Shown: one piece after another, positions 1-7,808 of the stretch
How positions within the stretch are numbered: the first letter of the stretch is position 1
Layout: each line of letters opens with the position of its first letter
DNA from: Elioraea thermophila (ex Habib et al. 2022)
Lineage (GTDB): Bacteria > Pseudomonadota > Alphaproteobacteria > Acetobacterales > Acetobacteraceae
Assembly (NCBI RefSeq): GCF_003336755.1
Contig: NZ_QMDI01000002.1
Location: 124,001 to 188,000 of the forward strand
DNA length: 64,000 nt
Reading direction: 5' to 3'
The notes under the pieces: generated by a model
What the model was told of the DNA's origin: nothing
Databases searched by the model: none
The model's input: the letters and a program-made list of their open reading frames with translations, nothing else
Translations under genes and position numbers: made by a program

Positions 1-2
1 TG

Positions 3-1022
3 CTGCCGGCGACGGTGCGGGCCTGGGTGGGGCACCTGCCGCGGCGGGACGCGACGGCGGCGGAGGCGGCGCAGGCGCTTCGCGTACGCGACGAGCCCTG
101 GCCGCAGGAGGTGGAGCACGAGGGGCGGAGCCCGTACGCACGGCGTTTTCGCGACGGAGCGACTATCTATCCGAGGCGGTTGTTTTTCGTCGAACCGTTG
201 CCCGCTGGCAGGCTCGGCGCCAACCCGGCTGCGCCGCGGGTGCGCGGGCGGGCGGGAAACCTGGACAAACCGCCGTGGAACGCGGTGACGCCGCCGCAGG
301 GCCCGGTGGAGGCCCGCTTCCTGCGCCCGGTGGTGCTGGGGGAAACCATCCTGCCCTTCCTCCTGCGGACGCCGGCCACCGCGGTGGTGCCGATGGGGGA
401 GAACGGAACGGTGATGGATGCGCGGGCGGCCGACATTGCGGGGTTTCCCAATCTGACTGCTTGGCTGCGGGATGCGGAGGCGAAGTGGGCGGCGCATGCG
501 TCGCGGCGGGCAAGCGGGGAGCTGAAGATGGGCTTGCGCGATAATCTCGATCACTTGCGGAAGCTCTCGATCCAGCACCCGCCGGCCCCGCTGCGGGTTG
601 TCTACGCGAAGGCTGGCACTCACCTCGCGGCAGCGATCCTCAGCGGCTCCTCGGCGCTGGTCGACCACACAGCGTATTGGGCAGCCGTGGAGACGATGGA
701 GGAGGGGCGCTACCTCACCGCCATCCTGAACGCCGACGAAACCCGGCAGCGCGTCGAACGCTTCCAGGCCCGGGGGCTGTTCGGGCCCCGCCATTTCGAC
801 AAGTTGGTCTGGCAGGTGCTCGCCATCCCCGAGTTCGATCCCCGCAACTGCATCCATCGCCGCCTCGCCGAGGCGGCCGCGCAGGCGGAGGCCATCGCAG
901 CGTCTGTTCCGCTCGAGGAGTCGCGGCACTTCCGCGCCCAGCGCGCCGCCATCCGCCGGGCGCTGGCCGAGGCCGGGCTGGCGGCGGAGCTGCACGCGCT
1001 CGTCGCCGAACTCCTGGGATAG
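3..1022 (+). CDS. C-terminal part of a large N-6 DNA methyltransferase-like protein (partial, runs off left edge)
   Basis: The frame is open to the left edge, so the first 339 visible residues are only the C-terminal part of a longer protein. The stretch with VVYAKAGTHLAAAIL, AYWAAVETMEEGRYLTAIL and a following PRHFDKLVW segment resembles the target-recognition and C-terminal region of large SAM-dependent adenine methyltransferases of restriction or defence type. That is from memory of such proteins, not from an alignment. No catalytic NPPY or SAM-binding motif is visible because those lie further upstream. The GTG at position 15 is an internal codon, not a credible start. The stop codon lies inside the first copy of a palindromic repeat (1016-1057). 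It could instead be an unrelated protein with a similar tail. Confidence 0.6.
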   Translation: MPATVRAWVGHLPRRDATAAEAAQALRVRDEPWPQEVEHEGRSPYARRFRDGATIYPRRLFFVEPLPAGRLGANPAAPRVRGRAGNLDKPPWNAVTPPQGPVEARFLRPVVLGETILPFLLRTPATAVVPMGENGTVMDARAADIAGFPNLTAWLRDAEAKWAAHASRRASGELKMGLRDNLDHLRKLSIQHPPAPLRVVYAKAGTHLAAAILSGSSALVDHTAYWAAVETMEEGRYLTAILNADETRQRVERFQARGLFGPRHFDKLVWQVLAIPEFDPRNCIHRRLAEAAAQAEAIAASVPLEESRHFRAQRAAIRRALAEAGLAAELHALVAELLG

Positions 1023-1057
1023 GGGTGCGGGGGAAGGGCCCATCGGCCCTTCCCCCG
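1016..1057. repeat. 42-nt palindromic repeat, copy 1
   Basis: This 42-base unit is identical to positions 1923-1964. It contains a perfect 14-bp inverted repeat (arms 1027-1040 and 1045-1058) around a four-base loop, CATC. The unit overlaps the stop codon of the upstream methyltransferase-like gene and lies between that gene and the convergent gene at 1082-1870, so it could act as a bidirectional terminator. There is no T-tract on either side, which argues against a standard intrinsic terminator. It looks like a REP-type interspersed element. Confidence 0.8.
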
Positions 1058-1081
1058 CCATGCGCCGGCAAGACCCACCGG

Positions 1082-1870
1082 CTAGGGCAGTTGCCAGAAG
1101 CGGCCGGAGAGCCAGCCTTCGGCCATGAATCCCTCACCGATTTGAGGCTGACATCCGCCAGACACCGCGTCGGTCATCAGCACGCCGATCTTGCGCCCGC
1201 CCGCTGCGACGTCGACGCGCCGCACCCGGGTGCCGAGAAACGGCTCGGGCAGCGGGTCCCAGACGCGGGTCACGGTGCCGCAAACGACGGCCTCGTCCGG
1301 TGCGGGGCAGGGTGTGAGCCAAGTTTCCATCGGCGTGGCGGGAAAGACGACACCGTAGGCGAGGAGACCGACGGCGAACCGGATGGGCCGGTGGGGCTGA
1401 TAGAGGTCGCGGGTCAGCGGCCAGAACAGGTCGTAGAAGGCGATCGTTCCGGTCTCTTCGCCGATCGCTTCGAGGATGGCCGCCCGGCGATCGGGCGCAA
1501 GCCAGGTGCGCGTGAGGATGAGCCCGATGTCCGGCCCGCAGAACAGGTCGGGGACGATGTGCGTGAGGACGAACCCATCCTCGGTCGGGTCGGCCTGGAA
1601 GAGGAGGTGGCCGACACCCTCGGGCACTCCGAGCAGGTGGATGGGGGGCTCGGTGGGTGGCACGACGGCGCGACAGCCATCGTAGCGGGCCAGGTCGCCG
1701 GCGGTGAAGGGCCGGCGGGCGAGGGGGAGGGCCTCGGCCAAGCGGTCGAGGCAAGCGGCCTCCGCGGTCGGCCCGAAGGCAGACCAGAGAAGGTCCGTTC
1801 TGCGGGCCGACCAAGCCTCGGCGGGAAGGTCGTGCCACCAGGATGTGTCGAGCGGGCTGGGTGTGGACAT
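1082..1870 (-). CDS. uncharacterised 262-aa protein
   Basis: I do not recognise this protein. It starts at ATG 1870 (MSTPSPLDTSWWHDL) and ends with a TAG at 1082-1084. It has no obvious signal peptide or membrane segment, and it is rich in Trp, Pro and Leu. Central blocks such as HLLGVPEGVGHLLFQAD and LFCGPDIGLILTRTWLAP look globular, and codon use matches genuine genes nearby, with GC at third positions. It is bracketed by palindromic repeats (1016-1057 downstream, 1923-1964 and 1985-2014 upstream). The same frame continues upstream without a stop into the broken acyl-CoA synthetase, but only because of the frameshift there. Real gene, unknown function. Confidence 0.7.
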   Translation of the reverse strand: MSTPSPLDTSWWHDLPAEAWSARRTDLLWSAFGPTAEAACLDRLAEALPLARRPFTAGDLARYDGCRAVVPPTEPPIHLLGVPEGVGHLLFQADPTEDGFVLTHIVPDLFCGPDIGLILTRTWLAPDRRAAILEAIGEETGTIAFYDLFWPLTRDLYQPHRPIRFAVGLLAYGVVFPATPMETWLTPCPAPDEAVVCGTVTRVWDPLPEPFLGTRVRRVDVAAGGRKIGVLMTDAVSGGCQPQIGEGFMAEGWLSGRFWQLP

Positions 1871-1896
1871 CGGGCGACGGCAGGGGTTGGGGCGGC

Positions 1897-1921
1897 GGAG
1901 ACGTTTCCTGGAGACGTTTCC
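1897..1921. repeat. short tandem duplication, 12-nt unit with 13-nt period
   Basis: GGAGACGTTTCC occurs at 1897-1908 and again at 1910-1921, separated by one T. It sits just upstream of the start of the 1082-1870 gene and adjacent to a palindromic repeat copy. It may be a pair of regulator half-sites or a replication-slippage product. No function can be assigned. Confidence 0.6.
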
Positions 1922-1922
1922 C

Positions 1923-1964
1923 GGGATAGGGGTGCGGGGGAAGGGCCCATCGGCCCTTCCCCCG
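1923..1964. repeat. 42-nt palindromic repeat, copy 2
   Basis: Identical over 42 bases and in the same orientation as 1016-1057. Here the perfect inverted repeat is 13 bp because the base after the right arm differs. It lies about 50 bases upstream of the start of the unrecognised gene at 1082-1870, so the two copies flank that gene as direct repeats. Confidence 0.8.
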
Positions 1965-1984
1965 TGTGGCGTCCCGATCCCCTC

Positions 1985-2014
1985 GCGGGGGAAGGGACGG
2001 GTCCCTTCCCCCGC
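1985..2014. repeat. related palindrome, variant copy 3
   Basis: This is a perfect 14-bp inverted repeat (arms 1985-1998 and 2001-2014). The arm shares GCGGGGGAAGGG with the two 42-nt repeat copies but has a different tip. The 1871-2154 gap between the unknown gene and the acyl-CoA synthetase remnant otherwise holds only GC-rich sequence and the short tandem duplication. I see no gene in it. Confidence 0.7.
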
Positions 2015-2154
2015 ATGCCCCCATCCCCCTAGCCCGTCCGGGGCTGACGCAGCCGCGGGGTAGCCTCGCCACGCGGAAGGGTTTCGCGCGCCCGGACGAC
2101 GGCGCGGCCGGAACGCCCAAAGGTCCAAAGGGCCAAGGGCGTAAAGCGGCGCCC

Positions 2155-3871
2155 TCAGCGGTAGAGCGAGGCCACCGCTTCCGCGTGCTCGGCGAGCACG
2201 GCCGCCCGCCGCACCTTCTGGGTGGGCGTGAGCAACTGGTTGTCGATCGTGAACGGCGGCACGATCTTCCAACGCCGCACGCGCTCGTGCACGGCGAGCT
2301 GCTTGTTCGCGGCCTCGACCGCCAGCGCCACCGCCGCCTCGTCCGCGCCTTCCGCCGGCACGATCAGCGCGACCAGATGCGGCTGCCCGTCGCCGGCCAC
2401 CACGGCCTGGGCGATCGCGGGGTCGCGCATCAGCACGCCCTCCACCCGCGCCGGGCTCACCATCTCGCCCGCCGAGGTCTTGAGGAAGTCCTTCTTGCGG
2501 TCGGTGATGATCAGGTAGCCGTCGTCGAGGCGGCCGATGTCGCCCGTGTGCAGCCAACCCTCGGCGTCGAGCACGGCGGCGGTCGCTTCGGGGTTGTTCC
2601 AGTAGCCCTGCATGACGAGGTCGCCCCGGACCAGGATCTCGCCGTCCGCGGCGATCTTCACCTCGACCCCGGGCAGGGGCTTGCCCACGGTCTCGATGCG
2701 GATCGCGCCCGGCGGATTGGCGGAGATCACCGGCCCTGCCTCCGTTTGCCCGTAGCCCTGGAAGATCGGCACGCCGAGGGCGAGGAAGAACCGGCCGACC
2801 TCGGGGTCGAGCCGCGCGCCGCCCGACATGATCCCCTTCAGATGCCCGCCGAAGCGGGCACGCACCTTCCGCCGCACCAGGCGGTCGAGCAGAGGGTCGA
2901 TGAGGCCGAGCCAGCCCAAGGGCTCGCCGCGCACGCGCCTCAGCCCGGCCTCGAGGGCGAGGTCGAACAGCCGCTTGCGCCACCCCCCCCCGACGTTCGA
3001 CCTGAAGCAGGATGCGGTCGCGGATGACCTCGAACAGCCGGGGCACCGCCGTCATCACGGTCGGCCGCACGTCCAGCATCTCCGCCGCCAGCCGTTCTGC
3101 GCCGGTGGAGTAGAAGATGTTGGTGCCGATGGAGAGCAGGAAGAACTGCCCGCAGGTGTGCTCGTAGGAGTGGGAGAGGGGCAGGAAGGAGAGGTAGACC
3201 TCGGAGTTGTAGATCAGGCCCAAGGGAGAGAGCAGTTCCCACGCACCGCGGCAGTTGGCCCGGATGGCGCGGTGCGGCTGCATCACCCCCTTCGGCAGAC
3301 CGCCGGTGCCGGAGGTGTAGATCAGGCAGGCCGTCTGTTCGGGAGGGATGAGGGCGGCCTCGGCGGCGATCTCGTCGATCCTCATCGGCCGGCCCGTCGC
3401 TTCGCCCCAAGTAACGACAGGCACGCCCTCGATCTCGCCCACGTCGTCCATGGCGACGATGAGATCGAGCCCGTCGGCGAGGCGTGCTCCCTCGAGCACG
3501 CGCCGAGCGAGAGCGACGTTGGACACGATGGCGACCCGAGCCCCCGAGTCGCGCAGGATGTGGGCATGATCCGCCGGCAGGTTGCTGGTGTAGGTGGGGA
3601 CGGAGATCGCCCGCAGCGCCATCACCGCCGTATCCGCGATCGGGAACTCGGGCCGGTTCTCGGAGACGATCAGCACCCGATCGCCGGGCGCCACCCCGCG
3701 GGAACGCAAGGTGACGGCCAGGGCGGCCGCCCGCCGGCCCAGCTCGCTCCAGACCATCGGGTACCAGTCGTCGGGACGCTTGCGCCACAGCACCGGGCGC
3801 GCTCCCCAGCGCTCGGCACGCTCGAAAATCATTGCCGCGCAGTTCGGCCAATCGGGATAGGACGCCGTCAC
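2155..3871 (-). pseudogene. AMP-dependent long-chain acyl-CoA synthetase, split by a one-base frameshift
   Basis: Two adjacent reverse-strand frames together make a complete acyl-CoA synthetase (fatty acid + ATP + CoA). The N-terminal part begins at GTG 3871 (VTASYPDWPNCAAMIFERAE) and carries the AMP-binding motif YTSGTGGLPKGV. The C-terminal part (to stop 2155) carries the GYGQTEAGPV and TDRKKDFLKTSAGE motifs. The frames switch at a run of nine G on the coding strand (2983-2991). Removing one G restores reading through GGWRKRLFDLALEAGLRR and gives 571 codons, normal for the COG1022 family. The cause is either a homopolymer sequencing error, a true null mutation, or slippage-based phase variation. 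A longer start at ATG 3943 would overlap the divergent peptidase region. Confidence 0.85.
2983..2991. repeat. homopolymer C9 (G9 on the coding strand)
   Basis: Nine consecutive C on the plus strand lie inside the acyl-CoA synthetase gene, exactly where the two coding frames must be joined. Eight would give an intact gene. Runs of this length are prone both to base-calling error and to polymerase slippage. Confidence 0.9.
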
Positions 3872-3992
3872 CCCCGGTCTCCTCGCTTCCTTGCGACCGT
3901 CACCGTCCTCGCAACCGGTTGCATGCCCCGGCTGCCGTGCCATATCGGCGCCAGACGCGTCAGTGCAGGACTCCTCCGTGCTTCTCCATCCG

Positions 3993-5798
3993 ATGCCAAC
4001 GGCCGCGCCCGAAGCCCCCGTCGCCCAGGCCGAGCCTGCCGCCTTGCCGGCCTGGGACCTCAGCGATCTCTATCCGGGGATGGACGCCCCGCAAATCAAG
4101 GCGGACCTCGACCGCGCCGAAGCCGAGGCGCGGCGGTTCTCCGATGCCTACAAGGGCAAGCTGGCGACCCTCTCCGGGGCGGAGCTTGCCGAGGCGATCG
4201 CCGAGTTCGAGCGGATCGAGGAGATCCTCGGCCGGGTGATGTCCTATGCCCAGCTCGTCTTCGCCGAGGACGCGACCGACCCCAAGGTCGGCCGCTTCTA
4301 CCAAGGCTGCAACGAGCGGGTCACCGCGATCTCCTCCCACCTCATCTTCTTCACCCTCGAACTCAATCGTCTCGAGGACGGCGAGCTCGAGGCGAAGATG
4401 CGCGGCACGCCGCTTGCCCGCTGGCGGCCCTGGTTGCGCGACCTCAGGGTGTTCCGGCCGCATCAGCTGTCGGACGAGCTCGAGCGTCTGCTGCACGAGA
4501 AGGATGTCACGGGACGGGCGGCCTGGAACCGTCTGTTCGACGAGACGCTCGCCGATCTGCGCATCCCCGTCGAGGGCAAGGAACTGACGCTGTCGGATGC
4601 GCTGAATCGCCTCTCCGACCCCGACCGCGCCCGGCGCGAGGCGGCCGCCCGCGCCATCGGCTCGGTACTCGGGCGCAACATCCGCCTGTTCGGCCTGATC
4701 ACGAACACGCTGGCCAAGGACAAGGAGATCATCGACACTTGGCGGCACTACCCGCGCCCAGAGAGTTTCCGCAACCGCGCCAACATGGTCGAGGACGAGG
4801 TCGTCGAGGCGCTGGTCTCCGCCGTCACCGCCGACTATCCGCGGCTTTCGCACCGCTACTACGCGCTGAAGGCGCGCTGGCTCGGGCTTGAGAAGCTCGA
4901 GTACTGGGACCGCAACGCGCCGCTGCCGGAGGATGACGACCGCAAGATCCCCTGGGACGAGGCGACGCGCCGCGTCCGCGCGGCCTATCGCGCCTTCTCC
5001 CCGGAGCTTGCCGACATCGGCGATCGCTTCTTCACCCACGCCTGGATCGATGCCCGCCTCAAGCCGGGCAAGACACCGGGCGCCTTCGCGCACCCGACCG
5101 TTCCGTCGGCGCATCCGTACTTGCTCCTCAACTACCACGAGCGGGCACGCGACGTGATGACGCTCGCGCACGAACTCGGCCACGGCGTGCACCAGATCCT
5201 CGCCGCCTCGAACGGCTACCTGATGTCCTCCACACCGCTGACGCTGGCCGAGACCGCCTCGGTGTTCGGCGAGATGCTCACCTTCCGCGCCATGCTGGAC
5301 GAGGAGAAGGACGCGCGTCGGCGCCGCATCCTGCTCGCCGGCAAGGTGGAGGACATGCTGAACACGGTGGTGCGGCAGATCGCCTTCTACCGCTTCGAAC
5401 AGCAGGTGCACCACGAGCGCCGCTCCGGCGAACTGCCGGCCGATCGGCTGGGTGAAATCTGGCTGTCCGTGCAGACGGAAAGCCTCGGCCCCGCCTTTCG
5501 TTTCGCCGACGAATACCGGTACTACTGGGCCTACATCCCCCATTTCATCCACAGCCCCTTCTACGTCTATGCCTACGCCTTCGGGGACTGCCTGGTGAAC
5601 GCGCTCTACCAGCTCTATCGTGAGGGGCACCCGGGCTTCGAGGCGAAGTACCTCGAGCTCCTCCGCGCAGGCGGAACGAAGCGGCACAAGGAGCTGCTCG
5701 CTCCATTCGGTCTCGATGCCTCCGACCCCGCCTTCTGGAAGAAGGGGCTCGACGTGATCGCGGGCTTCATCGACGAGCTCGAGAAGGACATGCCGTGA
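3993..5798 (+). CDS. pepF: oligoendopeptidase F family zinc metallopeptidase (M3)
   Basis: A cytoplasmic peptidase that cleaves short peptides. The zinc motif HELGH is at about residues 393-397, followed by the family signature VHQILA. A long helical N-terminal region and the C-terminal segment with HSPFYVYAYAFGDCLVN are typical of the PepF/M3 family. At 601 residues from ATG 3993 the length is normal. An in-frame ATG at 3891 would add 34 residues of low-complexity sequence and overlap the divergent gene, so the internal start is preferred. The stop overlaps the next start by one base (TGATG), suggesting co-transcription with the ABC1-family gene. Confidence 0.9.
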   Translation: MPTAAPEAPVAQAEPAALPAWDLSDLYPGMDAPQIKADLDRAEAEARRFSDAYKGKLATLSGAELAEAIAEFERIEEILGRVMSYAQLVFAEDATDPKVGRFYQGCNERVTAISSHLIFFTLELNRLEDGELEAKMRGTPLARWRPWLRDLRVFRPHQLSDELERLLHEKDVTGRAAWNRLFDETLADLRIPVEGKELTLSDALNRLSDPDRARREAAARAIGSVLGRNIRLFGLITNTLAKDKEIIDTWRHYPRPESFRNRANMVEDEVVEALVSAVTADYPRLSHRYYALKARWLGLEKLEYWDRNAPLPEDDDRKIPWDEATRRVRAAYRAFSPELADIGDRFFTHAWIDARLKPGKTPGAFAHPTVPSAHPYLLLNYHERARDVMTLAHELGHGVHQILAASNGYLMSSTPLTLAETASVFGEMLTFRAMLDEEKDARRRRILLAGKVEDMLNTVVRQIAFYRFEQQVHHERRSGELPADRLGEIWLSVQTESLGPAFRFADEYRYYWAYIPHFIHSPFYVYAYAFGDCLVNALYQLYREGHPGFEAKYLELLRAGGTKRHKELLAPFGLDASDPAFWKKGLDVIAGFIDELEKDMP

Positions 5799-7180
5799 TG
5801 GCGGACCAGGCTGTGGCGACGCGGGCGATGGCAGCCGAGGAGAAGGCCTCTGTCTTCGGGCAACTGAAGCGTCTCGCGCGCACCTCGGGCGCGGTGACGG
5901 GCATCGCCGCGCGGGTGGCGGGAGAGCGGCTGTTCGGCTTCAAGACCGATCGCGCCGAGCACGCGACGGAGCTGAAGGCGATCCTCGGCGGGCTGAAGGG
6001 CCCACTGATGAAGGTGGCGCAGTTCCTCTCCACCATTCCCGACGCCCTGCCGCAGGAATACGCGGCGGAACTGTCGCAGCTGCAGGCGAACGCGCCGGCG
6101 ATGGGTTGGCCCTTCGTCAATCGCCGCATGCAGGCCGAGCTCGGCCCCGATTGGCAGGCGAAGTTCGCCTCCTTCGGCCGCGAAGCGGCGGCCGCGGCCT
6201 CGCTCGGCCAGGTGCACCGCGCCACCTTGCCGGATGGCCGCGCCGTTGCCTGCAAGCTGCAGTATCCGGACATGGCGAGCGTGGTCGAGGCCGACCTGCG
6301 CCAACTGAAGCTCGCCATGGCGCTCTACCGCCGCATGGACAACGCGATCCAGCAGGAGGAGCTCTACGCCGAGATCGCGGAGCGGCTGCGCGAGGAGCTC
6401 GACTATTCGCGCGAGGCCGCGCAGATGCGGCTCTATGGCCGGATCTTCGAACGCGACCCGGACGTGCACGTGCCGACCCCGATCGAGGGCTACTGCACCC
6501 CACGCCTGCTGACCATGACGTGGCTGGAGGGCAGGCCTCTGATGCGGGTGATCGAGGAAGACCCGCCGCAGGAGGTGCGCAATCGCCTTGCCACCAACCT
6601 GTTCAAGGCCTGGTACGTGCCTCTGTATCGTTACGGCGTGATCCACGGCGACCCGCACCTCGGCAACTACCAGGCGCGGGCGGATCATTCCGTCAACCTG
6701 CTCGATTTCGGCTGCATCCGCGTCTTCCCCGCCCACTTCATCCGCGGCGTGATCGATCTTTACGAGGCGATCCGCGACAAGGATGAGGAAAAGGCGCACC
6801 ACGCCTACACCGTCTGGGGGTTCAAGGACCTCACGCGCGAGAAGATGGCGGTGCTGAACATCTGGGCCGAGTTCCTGTACGAACCCCTGATGCAGGACCG
6901 CGAGCGGCTGATTCAGGAATCGGACGATCCGCAGTTCGGCCGCAAGGTGGCGCTCGAAGTGCACGCGGGGTTGAAGCGCATCGGTGGGGTGAAACCGCCG
7001 CGCGAATTCCTGCTGATGGACCGCGCCGCCATCGGGCTCGGCAGCGTCTTCCTGCGCACGCGCGCCAAGCTGAACTGGCACCGCCTGTTCCACGAGCTGA
7101 TCGCCGACTTCGACGTCGCGGCGGTGGATGCGCGACAGAAGCAGGCCCTGGCCGAAGCGGGGGTGCCGGCTGCGGCCTGA
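5798..7180 (+). CDS. ABC1/UbiB-family atypical kinase-like protein
   Basis: A member of the ABC1/ADCK/UbiB family, whose members support ubiquinone synthesis or lipid metabolism. Visible hallmarks are the KVAQ variant of the KxGQ loop near residue 75, the Ala-rich nucleotide loop AAAASLGQVHRAT, the catalytic-loop HGDPHLGN and the metal-binding DFG in LLDFGC. No membrane anchor is evident at the C terminus, unlike classic UbiB, so it is probably a soluble paralogue closer to the ABC1-family proteins found outside ubi operons. The start is ATG 5798, which overlaps the pepF stop; a GTG at 5795 is directly in front of it. Substrate unknown. Confidence 0.85.
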   Translation: MADQAVATRAMAAEEKASVFGQLKRLARTSGAVTGIAARVAGERLFGFKTDRAEHATELKAILGGLKGPLMKVAQFLSTIPDALPQEYAAELSQLQANAPAMGWPFVNRRMQAELGPDWQAKFASFGREAAAAASLGQVHRATLPDGRAVACKLQYPDMASVVEADLRQLKLAMALYRRMDNAIQQEELYAEIAERLREELDYSREAAQMRLYGRIFERDPDVHVPTPIEGYCTPRLLTMTWLEGRPLMRVIEEDPPQEVRNRLATNLFKAWYVPLYRYGVIHGDPHLGNYQARADHSVNLLDFGCIRVFPAHFIRGVIDLYEAIRDKDEEKAHHAYTVWGFKDLTREKMAVLNIWAEFLYEPLMQDRERLIQESDDPQFGRKVALEVHAGLKRIGGVKPPREFLLMDRAAIGLGSVFLRTRAKLNWHRLFHELIADFDVAAVDARQKQALAEAGVPAAA

Positions 7181-7198
7181 CGGGGCGCCCCGGATGAG

Positions 7199-7786
7199 AT
7201 GGGCGAGCGCGATCTTCCCACCGAAGGAGAGCCGACCTCGGCTCGGCTCCTGCGGCTGAGCGTTGAGGCGAGCGGCGACACGGTAGACCTCGACTGGGTC
7301 GTCGGACGGCTGGGCGAACGCTCATTCGGTTTGATCATCGCCCTTCTGGGAGCCTTGTCGCAGCTGCCCGGGGTCAGCGTTCTCGCGGGCATCCTTCTTC
7401 TGTTTCCTGGCGTGCAGATGATGCTCGGGCGGGACAGGGCATCCTTTCCGGCGTTTCTCGGCAGGCGTCGCATCACGGTCGCCAACCTGAGACGAATGGT
7501 GACCACCGCAACGCCGTGGCTGGTGCGGCTCGAGCGCCAGGTGCGACCGCGTTGGCCGACACCGTTCGCGTTGACGAGGCGCGTCACCGGGCTCCTCGTG
7601 GTCGTTCTCGCCCTTCTCCTGCTGGCCGCGCCGTTTCCGTTCATCGGCGTGCCATTCGGCGCGGCGCTGGTCGTTCTCGCGGTTGGATACCTGGAACGTG
7701 ACGGGATCGTATTCGCGATGTCCCTAGCCGTGACCGCGACCATCGCGGCGGGGGCTTTTTGGTTGGTGCTGGCGCAGGCGCGATGA
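7199..7786 (+). CDS. ExoD-family exopolysaccharide-associated membrane protein
   Basis: A 195-residue protein of the ExoD family, first known from rhizobial exopolysaccharide synthesis. The conserved region GERSFGLIIALLGALSQLPG appears near residue 40, followed by about four hydrophobic segments (roughly residues 45-75, 120-140, 145-160 and 170-190). It sits in the inner membrane. Family function is poorly defined, so the name implies homology only. It begins 18 bases after the ABC1-family gene and is probably in the same transcript. It is convergent with glcB, with 22 bases between the stops. Confidence 0.85.
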   Translation: MGERDLPTEGEPTSARLLRLSVEASGDTVDLDWVVGRLGERSFGLIIALLGALSQLPGVSVLAGILLLFPGVQMMLGRDRASFPAFLGRRRITVANLRRMVTTATPWLVRLERQVRPRWPTPFALTRRVTGLLVVVLALLLLAAPFPFIGVPFGAALVVLAVGYLERDGIVFAMSLAVTATIAAGAFWLVLAQAR

Positions 7787-7808
7787 GCCGGTTCCCGCGC
7801 GTGCGACG

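Noticed and set aside
677-2032. 451-codon forward frame spanning the methyltransferase end, repeats and the opposite strand of the unknown gene
   Set aside because: It overlaps the in-frame end of the methyltransferase-like gene and lies antisense to a better gene; composition is typical of a GC-driven spurious frame.
1082-3943. A single 953-residue fusion of acyl-CoA synthetase with the unknown protein
   Set aside because: The middle of this frame is out-of-frame translation of the synthetase C-terminal half, full of Arg/Gly/Ala. The fusion exists only because of the extra G at 2983-2991.
3891-3992. Longer N terminus for pepF
   Set aside because: The extra 34 residues are not typical of the family and overlap the upstream region of the divergent synthetase; the internal ATG fits family length.
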